DNA from: Microbacterium maritypicum
GTDB taxonomy: Bacteria > Actinomycetota > Actinomycetes > Actinomycetales > Microbacteriaceae
NCBI RefSeq assembly: GCF_008868125.1
Contig: NZ_WAAQ01000002.1
Location: forward strand, 744,001 to 808,000
Direction: 5' to 3'
DNA: 64,000 bases
A program made the translations under genes and the position numbers. This document shows positions 26,559 to 35,973 of this stretch, in pieces. How positions within the stretch are numbered: the stretch's first letter is position 1; each line of letters opens with the position of its first letter. Under the pieces are notes generated by a model, which was given only the letters and a program-made list of their open reading frames with translations, was not told where the DNA came from and made no database searches.

Positions 26559-27731
26559 TCAGACGAGCAGCCGTGGTCCTGACCACACGCGCGCGACGCG
26601 CAGATCCGCATCCAGAAGCACGGCATCGCCGAGCATTCCGGTGGTCAGGCTGCCGAGGGATGCATCGCGTCCGATCGCACGCGCCGGTGTCTGCGTGAGT
26701 GCGCGAACGGCTTCGGGAAGCGCCACTCCCGCCTGCACGGCGCGCTGCAGGGCCACGTCCTGCGTGAGCGTGGAGCCGGCGATCGACCCGGTGTCATCGG
26801 CCCTCGCTACGCCGTTCTCGACCGTGACGCTCACGGCCCCGAGGTCGTAGTGGCCGTCGGCGCTGCCCGCAGCCGCCATCGCATCGGTGATCAGTGCCAC
26901 GCGTGCGGGTGCGGAGTCGAACACGAGCTTGACGACGTGCGGATCGAGGTGCACGTTGTCGGCGATGGCCTCGAGCACCACCCGGTGATCGGCTGCCGCT
27001 GCCAGCACCGGTCCAGGAGCACGGTGATGGATGCCCGGCATCGCGTTGAACGCGTGGGTGAGGATGGAGGCCCCCGCCTCGAAGGCGGCGACGGCCATCG
27101 TGGCGTCCGCATCCGTGTGGCCGACGGCAGCGGCCGAGCCCGCGGCCACGATCTGCCTGATCGCGTCGAGCCCGCCGGGCAGCTCCGGCGCGATCGTGAT
27201 CTGGCGGACGGTGCCGCGTCCGGCATCGAGCAGGAGGGCGACATCCGCCGCCGTCGGGTGACGCAGCAGCGACGGTTCGTGCGCGCCGTGGTGCCCGGGG
27301 TCGAGGAACGGGCCCTCGAGGTGCGAACCCAGGATGTCCGCATCCGTCTCGGTGAGATCGGCGATGAGCGCGACACTGCGGGCGAGCGACTCAAGGGGCG
27401 CCGTGACGAGCGAGATGACAGCGCGGGTGGTGCCGTGCGCACGATGCATCTCGCGCCCGGTGCGGATCGCCTCCACGCCGTCGTCGAATGCGGCGCCGGC
27501 GCCGCCGTGGCCGTGGATGTCGACGAATCCGGGAGTGAGCAGGGCGCCGGGACCGGCGAGGGCCACCGCATCGACGACCTCATCCGCCGCGGTCCACTCC
27601 GATCCCGTCCCGCGGCCGGTGACGACGCCGTCCTGGATGCGGACCCAGCCGTCCTCGACGATGTCGCCGCCGTCGACGATCCGTGCGGAGTGGATGACCA
27701 GCGAACCGGTCGCGGAGGAGTGGGTGATCAA
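26559..27731 (-). CDS. nagA: N-acetylglucosamine-6-phosphate deacetylase
   Basis: Removes acetate from GlcNAc 6-phosphate to give GlcN 6-phosphate, the substrate of NagB. The 390 residues are normal. Seen: PGFVDIHGHGGAG (metal His pair), the metal-binding HLEGPFLD, VGHTDAD, LTHAFNAMPGIHHRAPG, and ITDAMAAAG with the catalytic Asp. Its start overlaps the end of the upstream GH20 gene by four bases, so hexosaminidase and deacetylase are coupled. The 3' end faces the twin RNA units. Confidence 0.94.
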   Translation of the reverse strand: MITHSSATGSLVIHSARIVDGGDIVEDGWVRIQDGVVTGRGTGSEWTAADEVVDAVALAGPGALLTPGFVDIHGHGGAGAAFDDGVEAIRTGREMHRAHGTTRAVISLVTAPLESLARSVALIADLTETDADILGSHLEGPFLDPGHHGAHEPSLLRHPTAADVALLLDAGRGTVRQITIAPELPGGLDAIRQIVAAGSAAAVGHTDADATMAVAAFEAGASILTHAFNAMPGIHHRAPGPVLAAAADHRVVLEAIADNVHLDPHVVKLVFDSAPARVALITDAMAAAGSADGHYDLGAVSVTVENGVARADDTGSIAGSTLTQDVALQRAVQAGVALPEAVRALTQTPARAIGRDASLGSLTTGMLGDAVLLDADLRVARVWSGPRLLV

Positions 27732-29239
27732 CGTGCGCTCCAGGGGATCTCGTCTGCGGGATGGAAGTCGATCCCCTCAGCTTTCCACAGCGGAGCGAGG
27801 GCGCCGACGCGCACGCGGAAGGACTCCCATACGCGTTCGGGCGCTTCTCTCGGCGACCAGGCGACCTCGGCCTGAGCCGCCGCACGGGGGAACACCAGCT
27901 GTTCGACCTCGCCGAGCGTGCGGGTGGTCTCGGACCAGAGCGGGGCCTCGACGCCGAGGATCGCGGCGTCCGGCACGTCGAGGACGGCTGTCGGCTCCCA
28001 CTCGTAGGCGGAGCGGACGTCGATGATCCCCGCCCAGGTGAGGCCGAGGGGGAAGTCCTCCGTGTACTTCATGTCGAGGTAGGTGACGTCAGCCGCCGAC
28101 ATGATGAGGGCGCCTCCGCGCTCGACGAAGTGCGCGGCCTCCTCGGCATGCGTGCCCTCGGGGGTGGTCTTGCCCCAGTACTGTCCGACGGTTCCCTCGG
28201 CGATGTTCGTCGCGGATCCCATCTCATGCCAGGCCATCGGGATCTTGCCCGCTTCCACGACGATCGCGGTCGCGCGCTCGGCGAAGAGGTCGAAGTCGGC
28301 CTGGGGCGTGCCGAGGGATTCGTCGCCGCCGATGTGGATGTACGCACCCGGGGTCATCTCGGCCAGCTCTTGGACGACATCGCGCACGAAGTCGTAGGTG
28401 CGCTCCTCGTGGATGCGGACGCTGGAGTGGCCGACGCCCCAGCCCAGGTACGTCTCGCCGGCGACGGGCAGCGGCTGGCCGAGCCGCGCGGAATCCGCGA
28501 TGAGGTTGTCGTTCAGCACCGGCGCCTCGACGAGCTCGGGGTAGGCCACACCGATCGCGTGGGTGTGACCAGGCAGGTCGATCTCGGGGATCACGATCAT
28601 GTGACGCGAAGCGGCGTACGCCACGATCTCCCGGTAGTCGGCCTTGGTGTAGAAACCGCCGGGGTCGCCGCCCACCGATGTCGCGGAGGCCCGTTCCGTC
28701 AGCAGCGGCCAGGCGTCGATGTGCACGCGCCACCCCTGGTCGTCGCTCAGGTGCAGGTGCAGGTGGTTGAACTTGAGGGAGCTCGTGCTGTCGATGAACT
28801 TCTTCACGTCGCCGACGCCGAAGAAGTGCCGGGCCACGTCGAGCATGACGCCCCGTCGCGGGAAGCGCGGCGAGTCCGCGACATCGGCGCCGAGCAGGGC
28901 CCAGCCGGAGTCGTCCTGTCGCAGCAGCTGCAGCAGCGTCTGCACGCCGTAGAAGAGCCCTGGCTCGTCGGCGCCGACGATGATCGCACGCTCGCCGATC
29001 TCGAGCGTGTACCCCTCCGGCGCCGAGGAGCCGTGGTCGATCAGCAGCTCGATCTCGCCGGAGCTCCCGTCGGAGGTGGAGAGGCGGATGCCGGTGCGGC
29101 GCTCGACCGCGTCGATCAGCTGGGCGGCAGCGGGGGAGGAGCCGTGCACACGCGTCGTCGCGGTGATCGGCATCCGTCCTTCTCGCGTGGTGGCGGACAC
29201 AGGCGCTGGCACGAGCGGAAGAGGATGAGGAAGGACCAT
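27728..29239 (-). CDS. GH20 beta-N-acetylhexosaminidase
   Basis: Exo-hexosaminidase of 503 residues releasing terminal GlcNAc or GalNAc. Residues about 1-120 form the GH20 accessory domain (PLVPAPVSATTREG onward). The barrel carries NHLHLHLSDDQGWRVHID and the catalytic Asp-Glu in HIGGDESL. No signal peptide is visible, so it is probably cytoplasmic and acts on imported oligosaccharides. The ATG at 29239 was chosen because the accessory domain begins there and TAGGTT lies six bases upstream (leaderless). A later ATG at 29172 behind an AAGGA would cut that domain. Confidence 0.9.
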   Translation of the reverse strand: MVLPHPLPLVPAPVSATTREGRMPITATTRVHGSSPAAAQLIDAVERRTGIRLSTSDGSSGEIELLIDHGSSAPEGYTLEIGERAIIVGADEPGLFYGVQTLLQLLRQDDSGWALLGADVADSPRFPRRGVMLDVARHFFGVGDVKKFIDSTSSLKFNHLHLHLSDDQGWRVHIDAWPLLTERASATSVGGDPGGFYTKADYREIVAYAASRHMIVIPEIDLPGHTHAIGVAYPELVEAPVLNDNLIADSARLGQPLPVAGETYLGWGVGHSSVRIHEERTYDFVRDVVQELAEMTPGAYIHIGGDESLGTPQADFDLFAERATAIVVEAGKIPMAWHEMGSATNIAEGTVGQYWGKTTPEGTHAEEAAHFVERGGALIMSAADVTYLDMKYTEDFPLGLTWAGIIDVRSAYEWEPTAVLDVPDAAILGVEAPLWSETTRTLGEVEQLVFPRAAAQAEVAWSPREAPERVWESFRVRVGALAPLWKAEGIDFHPADEIPWSAR

Positions 29240-29245
29240 GAACAA

Positions 29246-29251
29246 AACCTA
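29246..29251 (-). promoter_or_regulatory. -10 box of leaderless GH20-nagA mRNA
   Basis: On the minus strand TAGGTT lies exactly six bases before the ATG at 29239. The spacer TTGTTC resembles half of the ROK operator found at 18609. Confidence 0.45.
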
Positions 29252-29340
29252 CCCGTCGGCATCGCTCAGGGGAATGGCGGAAGTCGAATCGATTCTGCGA
29301 CGATCGTGGACACGCCGGCGTGCGGGGTCGTCGCATCGGC

Positions 29341-29346
29341 TATGCT
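29341..29346 (+). promoter_or_regulatory. -10 box upstream of the ZTP riboswitch
   Basis: TATGCT sits seven bases before the predicted 5' end of the riboswitch. No clear -35 box is seen. Confidence 0.45.
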
Positions 29347-29352
29347 CGTAGA

Positions 29353-29427
29353 CGTCGCGACTGGCGTCTGGGTGGACTACCACCGGGGAGCGACTGACCA
29401 CGGAATTCGACCGCGCGCCTGGGCCGA
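29353..29427 (+). ncRNA. ZTP (pfl) riboswitch upstream of glyA-folD
   Basis: The ZTP aptamer parts are visible in order: CGCGACTGGCG, GGGTGGACTACCACCGG, GGAGCGACTGACCACGG, a short linker, and the 3' element CGCCTGGGCC that forms the pseudoknot. ZTP/ZMP signals folate shortage, and genes controlled are typically glyA, folD and purH, exactly the two genes that follow. It lies about 40 bases upstream of the glyA start; the control mechanism (transcription or translation) is not obvious. Confidence 0.85.
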
Positions 29428-29468
29428 TAGGAACACCCCTTTCGAATCCGTTGTCAAAGGAGCACGTC

Positions 29469-30743
29469 ATGACCGACCGTTACTTCAACGCCCCGCTTTC
29501 CGAAGTCGACCCCGAGATCGCCGAGGTCCTGGATCGCGAGTTGACGCGCCAGCAGACCTTCCTCGAGATGATCGCCTCGGAGAACTTCGTGCCCGTCTCG
29601 ATCCTGCAGTCGCAGGGCTCGGTGCTCACGAACAAGTACGCCGAGGGCTACCCCGGACGCCGGTACTACGGCGGCTGCGAAGAGGTTGACGTCGCGGAGT
29701 CCCTCGCGATCGAGCGGGCGAAGAGTCTCTTCGGCGCCGAGTTCGCGAACGTGCAGCCGCACTCCGGTGCGTCGGCGAACGCGGCGGTCCTGCATGCGAT
29801 CGCGCGCCCCGGCGACACCCTGCTCGGCCTGTCGCTGGACCAGGGCGGCCACCTGACGCACGGCATGAAGATCAACTTCTCCGGTCGCCTGTACGACATC
29901 GTCGCCTACGGCGTCGACCCCGAGACCTCGACGATCGATATGGCCGAGGTGCGCCGTCTCGCGATCGAGCACAAGCCGAAGGTCATCATCGCCGGATGGT
30001 CGGCTTACCCCCGCACGATGGACTTCGCGGCCTTCCGCGCGATCGCCGACGAGGTCGGTGCGCTGCTCTGGGTCGACATGGCGCACTTCGCCGGTCTGGT
30101 CGCCGCTGGTCTGCACCCGAACCCGGTGCCGCATGCCCACGTCGTCTCCTCGACCGTGCACAAGACGATCGGTGGTCCGCGCTCGGGCTTCATCCTCACC
30201 AACGACGCAGATCTCGCCAAGAAGATCAACACCGCGGTGTTCCCCGGTCAGCAGGGCGGCCCGCTCATGCACGTGATCGCCGCGAAGGCGACGGCGTTCA
30301 AGCTCGCAGCCACCCCCGAGTTCAAGGAGCGCCAGGAGCGCGTGCTGCGTGGCGCGAAGCTCATCGCGGAGCGCCTGTCGCAGCAGGATGTGAAGGACGC
30401 CGGCATCGCGGTGCGCTCCGGCGGCACCGACGTGCACCTGGTGCTGGTCGACCTGCGCGACGCCGAGATCGACGGCAAGCAGGCCGAAGACCTGCTGCAC
30501 GACATCCACATCACGGTGAACCGCAACGCCGTCCCGAACGACCCGCGCCCGCCGATGGTCACCTCCGGTCTGCGCATCGGCACCCCGGCGCTCGCGACCC
30601 GCGGCTTCGGCGACACCGAGTTCACCGAGGTCGCCGACATCATCGCGCTCGCGCTGCTTCCCGGCGCTGACGTCGAGTCGCTGCGCGCTCGCGTCGACGC
30701 CCTCGCCGCCGCGTTCCCGCTCTACCCCGACCTGCAGCAGTGA
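29469..30743 (+). CDS. glyA: Serine hydroxymethyltransferase
   Basis: PLP enzyme that interconverts serine and glycine with tetrahydrofolate, supplying one-carbon units. The 424 residues are typical. Seen: [44 protein letters not shown] and the PLP lysine in [13 protein letters not shown]. The ATG at 29469 follows a strong AAAGGAG site (29456-29462). A ZTP riboswitch precedes it, and folD overlaps its stop codon by four bases (GTGA). Confidence 0.97.
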   Translation: MTDRYFNAPLSEVDPEIAEVLDRELTRQQTFLEMIASENFVPVSILQSQGSVLTNKYAEGYPGRRYYGGCEEVDVAESLAIERAKSLFGAEFANVQPHSGASANAAVLHAIARPGDTLLGLSLDQGGHLTHGMKINFSGRLYDIVAYGVDPETSTIDMAEVRRLAIEHKPKVIIAGWSAYPRTMDFAAFRAIADEVGALLWVDMAHFAGLVAAGLHPNPVPHAHVVSSTVHKTIGGPRSGFILTNDADLAKKINTAVFPGQQGGPLMHVIAAKATAFKLAATPEFKERQERVLRGAKLIAERLSQQDVKDAGIAVRSGGTDVHLVLVDLRDAEIDGKQAEDLLHDIHITVNRNAVPNDPRPPMVTSGLRIGTPALATRGFGDTEFTEVADIIALALLPGADVESLRARVDALAAAFPLYPDLQQ

Positions 30744-31618
30744 CCGCGAAGATCCTCGACGGGAAGGCGGCGTCCGCCGCGATCCGTGCCGAGCTGACCG
30801 AACGCGTGGCCGCACTCAAGGCGCGAGGGATCACGCCGGGCATCGCGACCGTGCTCGTGGGCGCCGACCCGGCCTCGCAGCTCTACGTGGGCATGAAGCA
30901 CCGGCAGTCCGAGGCGATCGGGATGAACTCGATCCAACGCGAGCTGCCCGCCGACGCCACGCAGGCCGACGTCGAAGCTCTGATCGACGAACTCAACGCC
31001 GACCCCGCGTGCCACGGGTACATCGTGCAGCTGCCGCTGCCGAAGCACCTCGACACCGATGCGATCCTGGAGCGGATCGACCCGGCGAAGGATGCCGATG
31101 GTCTGCACCCGACCAACCTCGGGCGTCTGGTGCTCAACGTCAACGGACCCATCCACACCCCGCTGCCGTGCACACCGCGAGGGGTGATCGAGCTGCTGCT
31201 GCGCAACGACTACGACCTCAAGGGGAAGCATGTCGTCGTGGTCGGCCGCGGGGTGACGATCGGCCGCTCGATCGGGCTGCTGCTCACGCGACGCGACCTG
31301 AACGCCACGGTCACGCTCACGCACACCGGAACCGTCGACATGCCGCGCTACCTGCGAGAGGCCGATGTGATCGTCGCCGCGGCCGGGGTGAAGCATCTGA
31401 TCCGCGCCGAAGACGTCAAGCCCGGTGCCGCCGTGCTCGACGTCGGCGTGACGCGAGAGACCGACCCCGAGACCGGGAAGAGCCTGGTGTTCGGCGACGT
31501 CGCCCCCGACGTCGCCGACGTCGCCGGGTACATCTCCCCGAACCCGGGAGGCGTGGGCCCGATGACGGTCGCGCTGCTCATGACGAACGTCGTGGAAGCG
31601 GCCGAGCGGATCGCCTGA
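30740..31618 (+). CDS. folD: Bifunctional methylenetetrahydrofolate dehydrogenase / methenyltetrahydrofolate cyclohydrolase
   Basis: Interconverts 5,10-methylene- and 10-formyl-THF with NADP, feeding purine synthesis. The 292 residues are normal. Seen: [17 protein letters not shown] with the active-site Tyr and Lys, [23 protein letters not shown] and the nucleotide-binding [14 protein letters not shown]. The GTG start overlaps the glyA stop. The ZTP riboswitch upstream would control both genes. Confidence 0.96.
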   Translation: MTAKILDGKAASAAIRAELTERVAALKARGITPGIATVLVGADPASQLYVGMKHRQSEAIGMNSIQRELPADATQADVEALIDELNADPACHGYIVQLPLPKHLDTDAILERIDPAKDADGLHPTNLGRLVLNVNGPIHTPLPCTPRGVIELLLRNDYDLKGKHVVVVGRGVTIGRSIGLLLTRRDLNATVTLTHTGTVDMPRYLREADVIVAAAGVKHLIRAEDVKPGAAVLDVGVTRETDPETGKSLVFGDVAPDVADVAGYISPNPGGVGPMTVALLMTNVVEAAERIA

Positions 31619-31642
31619 CGTCAGCGCGCGCGCACCGCATGC

Positions 31643-31680
31643 GAAAGGCGCCCGTCCTCCTCGGAGGATGGGCGCCTTTC
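31643..31680. terminator. Terminator of glyA-folD
   Basis: Outer 11-bp stem GAAAGGCGCCC / GGGCGCCTTTC with an inner TCCTCC / GGAGGA stem. It lies between convergent genes and can serve both. Confidence 0.8.
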
Positions 31681-31741
31681 CACGTTCGCAGCCGGTCTGT
31701 CGCGCGCCCGGTTCAGCCGGGTTCGGGTCGGCTCTTCGCAC

Positions 31742-32299
31742 TCAGCCCAGTTCGTCGAGCATGCGCCGCTGCTCGGGTGTGAGACCGTCGTCGAGCTCAT
31801 CGCGCGCGGCGCGTGTCTCTGGCGCCTCCGCCGCGGCGGCGGTCGGAGACGCCGTCTTCGTCTCGCCACCCTTCACCCGCGCCTGCACCGAGTCGTAGAT
31901 CTCTCCCGCCTTGGCGCGGAGCCGGTCGTCGATCTGGTCGTAGATCATCCATCCGAACAGCAGCGCGAGCGGCGGCAGCACGAACGCCCAGAAGCCGGAG
32001 GCGCGCACACCGCTCAGCCACACCGTGAGTACCCAGACGATCAGCTCGACCAGATACACCAGCACGTACTGCACGACCTTCTCGCCGGTCTTGGTGCGCT
32101 CGGCGGCCGACTTCGCCGCCGACCTGCGGAAGGCTCCGGCGAGCAGGGGCTTCACGAACAGGGCGGCGAGGGTCAGGATGACGGATGCCCACAGGGCGTT
32201 GAACCCGACCGAGACGCCCGGCAGCAGCAGGCCGATCACCAGCAGTGCGGCGACATTGAACACGTAGAGCGCGGCGAACCGGACGATTCCGTTCTTCAT
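31742..32299 (-). CDS. Unknown four-helix membrane protein with charged C-terminal tail
   Basis: 185 residues, not recognised. Four predicted membrane helices fall in residues about 5-125 (FAALYVFNVAALLVIGLLLP; LWASVILTLAALFVKPLL; VQYVLVYLVELIVWVLTVWL; FWAFVLPPLALLFGWMIY). The remaining 60 residues are charged and Ala-rich (YDQIDDRLRAKAGEIYDSVQ onward) and end EQRRMLDELG. The start at 32299 was chosen where the hydrophobic sequence begins; GATTCT six bases upstream may be the -10 box of a leaderless mRNA. Confidence 0.72.
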   Translation of the reverse strand: MKNGIVRFAALYVFNVAALLVIGLLLPGVSVGFNALWASVILTLAALFVKPLLAGAFRRSAAKSAAERTKTGEKVVQYVLVYLVELIVWVLTVWLSGVRASGFWAFVLPPLALLFGWMIYDQIDDRLRAKAGEIYDSVQARVKGGETKTASPTAAAAEAPETRAARDELDDGLTPEQRRMLDELG

Positions 32300-32331
32300 G
32301 CGACCAGAATCCCACATCCTCCCGCGGAGGA

Positions 32332-33054
32332 TCAGCCCTGCGCGTGCAGCGTGCTCTCGATCCCGCTGATGCGTGCCTGCTCGTCGAAGCGGAAGGTCGC
32401 GGTGCCCGTGGCATCGGAGACATCGGCGCCGGAGAACGCCTCGTCGGTCCAGGCGAGGGTCCAACCCGCGAGTCGGGCGAGGTCCCAGACGGAAGTGCGC
32501 GCATCGGGGAGGCTGATGCCCGAGAGGACACGGGGCAGCGCCATGACCGCATCCGCCACGGTGAGCGGTGCCAGCGGAGCATCGAGCACGAACACCGCAC
32601 GGGTTCCGTTGCCGACCGGGGCGGAGTAGTAGGGGGAGCGTCCGGTGAGCTCGACCGCGACGGCACCGACCGTGTGCGCGGCCTGCGCGATCCAGTCGTC
32701 GTCGCCCGAGACCTCGGCGGGGAACGGCACCTCGGGAGCGGTCAGCTCGGCGATCCCGTGCTCGTTGCCGTAGGCCTGCAGCTGCGCTGCGACACCCTGT
32801 GCGTCGCCGCTCGGGTGCGCCCAGGCCCACAGGAGCGAGCGGGGCCCGGGGGCGATCGTCGCGATCAGGTGCGCGCGCGCCACGAGCTGCCGCGACGGGT
32901 CGGCGTCGGCCGTGAAGGTGAGGGTGCCCGCGGCCAGGTCCGCGTCCCAGCGGTGCTCGCCGAGGGCGTCGGCGGCTGCGGAGAGAGCGTCCTGACGGAG
33001 CGCGACGAAGAGGGCGGCACGGTCGGCGAGGGGCTGGAGCGCGGCGAAGGTCAT
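32332..33054 (-). CDS. Hypothetical protein of DUF6882 type
   Basis: 240 residues resembling the DUF6882 family of unknown function, which has a WAWA-like motif (here RSLLWAWAHP) in the middle of a beta-rich fold. No membrane segment, signal peptide or catalytic motif is seen. Minus-strand GAGACT lies six bases upstream of the ATG, again the leaderless layout. Its neighbour at 31742 is on the same strand but separated by 32 bases and may be a separate unit. Confidence 0.6.
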   Translation of the reverse strand: MTFAALQPLADRAALFVALRQDALSAAADALGEHRWDADLAAGTLTFTADADPSRQLVARAHLIATIAPGPRSLLWAWAHPSGDAQGVAAQLQAYGNEHGIAELTAPEVPFPAEVSGDDDWIAQAAHTVGAVAVELTGRSPYYSAPVGNGTRAVFVLDAPLAPLTVADAVMALPRVLSGISLPDARTSVWDLARLAGWTLAWTDEAFSGADVSDATGTATFRFDEQARISGIESTLHAQG

Positions 33055-33136
33055 GCCGACAGTCTCGCGGTCGATGCTATGAATCCGCTAGTTCAGGCGT
33101 TGCCTGCCCCAGGCCGCAGGCGCACGACCCCGCGGA

Positions 33137-33937
33137 TCAGTAGCTGGCGCGGGAGCCGCCGTCTGCCGAGGTGAAGCGCGCGGCGAGAGCCTCGGAGGCG
33201 CGGGCGAGCAGCGCCACATCCGCTCCGACCGCCACGAAGTCGGCGCCCGCGGCGAGGTAGGCGTCGGCGGCTGCCGGGTCGAACGCGTTCACGCCCACGG
33301 CCTTGCCAGCGGACTTGACCGCGGCGAAGACCCTCTCGACCGCGGCCGTGACATCGGGGTGGGTCTGCTGACCCAGCAGGCCCATCGACGCGGACAGATC
33401 GGAGGGGCCGACGAACACCGCGTCGACGCCGTCGACCGCGGCGATGTCGGCTGCGGCCTCGACGCCCGCTGCCGTCTCGATCTGCACCGTGAGGGAGACG
33501 TGCTGCGCGGACTCCTGCAGGTACTGATCGACACGGTTCCAGCGCGCGCTGCGGGCCAGAGCACTGCCCACGCCGCGCACGCCCTCCGGCGGGTACCGCG
33601 TCGCGGACACCGCGGCGCGGGCCTCGTCGGCCGACGACACCATCGGCACGATCAGGTTCTGGGCCCCGAGGTCGAGGACCTGCTTGATCGCGACGGTGTC
33701 GTTCGACGGCACCCGCACGAGCGGGGCGATCGGGTACGCGGCGACAGCCTGCAGCTGCACGAGCACGGAATCGAGCGTGTTCGCCGAGTGCTCCATGTCG
33801 ATCAGCAGCCAGTCCAGTCCCGACCCCGCGGCGACCTCGGCGAGCAGCGGGCTGCCGGAGCAGACCCACATGCCCACGAACGCTCGATCGGAGGCCGCGA
33901 GCTGCTCACGGAACGAGGGGTCTAGACGAAGCGGCAT
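33137..33937 (-). CDS. hpaI: HpaI: 4-hydroxy-2-oxoheptanedioate (HHED) aldolase
   Basis: Class II metal aldolase of 266 residues that splits 4-hydroxy-2-oxoheptanedioate into pyruvate and succinate semialdehyde, the last step of homoprotocatechuate degradation. Seen: DWLLIDMEHS, RVPSNDTVAIKQVLDLGAQ, VQIETAAGVEA with the metal Glu, and VFVGPSDLSASMG. It is the last gene of the hpa run and overlaps hpaH by 16 bases. The ATG at 33937 matches the family N-terminus; a further ATG at 33967 is possible. Confidence 0.92.
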   Translation of the reverse strand: MPLRLDPSFREQLAASDRAFVGMWVCSGSPLLAEVAAGSGLDWLLIDMEHSANTLDSVLVQLQAVAAYPIAPLVRVPSNDTVAIKQVLDLGAQNLIVPMVSSADEARAAVSATRYPPEGVRGVGSALARSARWNRVDQYLQESAQHVSLTVQIETAAGVEAAADIAAVDGVDAVFVGPSDLSASMGLLGQQTHPDVTAAVERVFAAVKSAGKAVGVNAFDPAAADAYLAAGADFVAVGADVALLARASEALAARFTSADGGSRASY

Positions 33938-34707
33938 GCAATTGTTCCCATCGGTCCGTAATCGCACAGCACTTCATCGCCGCGCGACACCCACATCGGG
34001 CGTGTGAACGATCCTGCCAGGATGATCTCCCCGGCCTCGAGACGCGCGCCGTGCTGATGGAACTTGTTCGCGAGCCACGCGACCCCGGTCGCCGGGTGGC
34101 CGAGCACTCCGGCGGCGACGCCGGTCTCCTCGATCTCGCCGTTGCGGGAGAGCACGCCGGGAACCCAGCGCAGATCGATCTCGTCGGGGCGCCGGTGCAC
34201 CGTGCCGAGCACCATCGCTCCGTACGCGGCGTTGTCGCTGATCGTGTCGACGATCGTGCGGCCCTCCAGCTCGATGTGCGAGTTCAGCACCTCGAGCGCC
34301 GGCACGGCGTAGTCGATCGCCGCCAGGGCATCCTCGAGGGTGCAGTCCGGGCCCTCCAGCGGGGTCTTCAGCACGAAGGCGAGTTCGACCTCGATGCGCA
34401 CGTTCGAGAAGTGATCGACCGGGATCTCGGAGCCGGACTCGTACACGGTGTCGTCGAACATCACGCCGTAGTCCGGCTCGGTGATGCCCGTGGCCTGCTG
34501 CATCGCCTTGGACGTCAGCCCGATCTTGCGGCCGACGAGCCGGCGACCCGCGGCGATCTGGGAGTCCCTCCAGACACCCTGGATCGCGTAGGAGTCCTCG
34601 ACCGTGGCCTCCGGGTACCGCGCCGTGATGCGCGGGATCACCGCGTGCGTGCGGTCGGCCTCCGCGAGCTCCGCCGCGATCTGCGTGATCGTGTCTGCTG
34701 ACAGCAT
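33922..34707 (-). CDS. hpaH: HpaH: 2-oxo-hept-4-ene-1,7-dioate hydratase
   Basis: Hydratase of 261 residues in the MhpD / HpcG family, adding water to 2-oxohept-4-ene-1,7-dioate to give the HpaI substrate. Seen: [38 protein letters not shown] with the metal Glu pair, and AGSFTRPM. Its ATG lies nine bases after the hpaD stop, behind an AGGAGG that overlaps that stop codon. Confidence 0.92.
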   Translation of the reverse strand: MLSADTITQIAAELAEADRTHAVIPRITARYPEATVEDSYAIQGVWRDSQIAAGRRLVGRKIGLTSKAMQQATGITEPDYGVMFDDTVYESGSEIPVDHFSNVRIEVELAFVLKTPLEGPDCTLEDALAAIDYAVPALEVLNSHIELEGRTIVDTISDNAAYGAMVLGTVHRRPDEIDLRWVPGVLSRNGEIEETGVAAGVLGHPATGVAWLANKFHQHGARLEAGEIILAGSFTRPMWVSRGDEVLCDYGPMGTIACRFV

Positions 34708-34716
34708 CCGTGCCTC

Positions 34717-35880
34717 CTAGAGCTGGTGGCCCAGCTTGTACTCGCCCTGCTTGTACTCGGGCATGTCCTTGTCGTCGTCCGCTCGCGTGTACGAGAAGCC
34801 GTCGGCGCCGATGGTCACCGCCATCTCGCTGGAGTCGGTGCGGGCGACCACCGGCTGAGGGTTGCCGTCGAGGTCGAGCACCAGCGACGCATCCGTGTAC
34901 CAGGACGGGACGACGGGGTTCCCCCACCAGTCGCGGCGCTGGTTGTCGTGCACATCCCAGGTGATGACCGGGTTGTCGGGGTCGCCGGTGTAGTAGTCCT
35001 GCGTGTACACCTCGACGCGGTGCCCGTCGGGGTCGCGCAGGTAGAGGTAGAACGCGTTCGAGACGCCGTGGCGGCCGGGACCGCGCTCGATCGAGTCGGA
35101 GCGGCGCAGGGCTCCGAGCTTGTCGCAGATGGCGAGGATGTTGTGCTTCTCATGCGTGGCGAAGCACACGTGGTGCATGCGGGGTCCGTCGCCGCCGGTC
35201 ATGGCGGTGTCGTGCACGGTGGGCTTGCGGCGCATCCAGGCGGCGTAGACGGTGCCCTCCTCGTCCTGGATATCCTCCGTGACGCGGAAGCCGAGGTCCT
35301 GCATGAACCCCACGGCACGCGGTACGTCGGGGGTGACCTGGTTGAAGTGGTCCAGGCGCACCAGCTCGCCGGGGATGTGCAGGTCGTAGCGCCACGACAT
35401 CCGCTCGACGTGCTCGGTGGCGTAGAAGAACTCGTACGGGAAGCCGAGCGGGTCGACCACGCGCACCGAGTCGCCGATGCCCTTGACGAAGCCGTTCTCG
35501 TTGCGGCGCACGTCGCAGCCGAGCTCCGTGTAGAACTCGACGGCGCGGTCGAGGTCTTCGGGCGTGCGGACCCGGTACGAGAAGGCGGCCACGGCGGCGA
35601 TCGGGCCCTTGCGCAGCACCAGGTTGTGGTGGATGAACTCCTCGGTCGAACGCAGATAGATCGCCTCGTCGTCCTCCGCGGTGACGTAGAGCCCCAGGAC
35701 GTCGACGTAGAACTGGCGGGAGGCGGCGAGGTCGGTGACCACGAGCTCCATGTACGCGCAGCGGAGGATGTCTGGCGGCGAGCTCTGCGGCGTCGCGATC
35801 GGGTTGTCCGAGCGGATCGGCGCCTCCTGGGAGACGTAGAAGCCCGAGGAGGTCAGAGTCATGTCGTCGCGGTGTGTCAT
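34717..35880 (-). CDS. hpaD: HpaD: homoprotocatechuate 2,3-dioxygenase (extradiol, type I)
   Basis: Ring-cleaving enzyme of 387 residues, of the two-domain vicinal-oxygen-chelate type known from Brevibacterium. The metal ligands appear to be His in RLDHFNQVTPD, His in RMHHVCFATHE and Glu in HRVEVYTQDYYTG. It opens 3,4-dihydroxyphenylacetate between C2 and C3 to give 5-carboxymethyl-2-hydroxymuconate semialdehyde, the HpaE substrate. The ATG at 35880 is preceded by AAGGACG; a second ATG six codons on is possible. A 16-bp perfect hairpin separates it from hpaE. Confidence 0.93.
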   Translation of the reverse strand: MTHRDDMTLTSSGFYVSQEAPIRSDNPIATPQSSPPDILRCAYMELVVTDLAASRQFYVDVLGLYVTAEDDEAIYLRSTEEFIHHNLVLRKGPIAAVAAFSYRVRTPEDLDRAVEFYTELGCDVRRNENGFVKGIGDSVRVVDPLGFPYEFFYATEHVERMSWRYDLHIPGELVRLDHFNQVTPDVPRAVGFMQDLGFRVTEDIQDEEGTVYAAWMRRKPTVHDTAMTGGDGPRMHHVCFATHEKHNILAICDKLGALRRSDSIERGPGRHGVSNAFYLYLRDPDGHRVEVYTQDYYTGDPDNPVITWDVHDNQRRDWWGNPVVPSWYTDASLVLDLDGNPQPVVARTDSSEMAVTIGADGFSYTRADDDKDMPEYKQGEYKLGHQL

Positions 35881-35900
35881 GTCAGCGTCCTTGCGTGAGG

Positions 35901-35961
35901 GTTCCGGTCGCACTTTCTGTCGCATCCGCGTCGGCGGGGCGGCACAAAGTGCGACCGGAAC
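35901..35961. repeat. 16-bp perfect inverted repeat between hpaE and hpaD
   Basis: GTTCCGGTCGCACTTT (35901-35916) pairs fully with AAAGTGCGACCGGAAC (35946-35961); the 29-base spacer has further partial pairing. It lies inside the hpa operon in the transcript. It could be a palindromic extragenic repeat, an mRNA stabiliser for hpaE, or an internal attenuator. Confidence 0.75.
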
Positions 35962-35973
35962 GAGACAGTGGGG

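Noticed and set aside
25844..26626. 260-codon minus-strand frame across the repeat region, with a repeated peptide of about 80 residues
   Set aside because: The peptide repeat only reflects the DNA repeat. There is no ribosome site or family resemblance, and the promoter blocks and terminators lie inside it.
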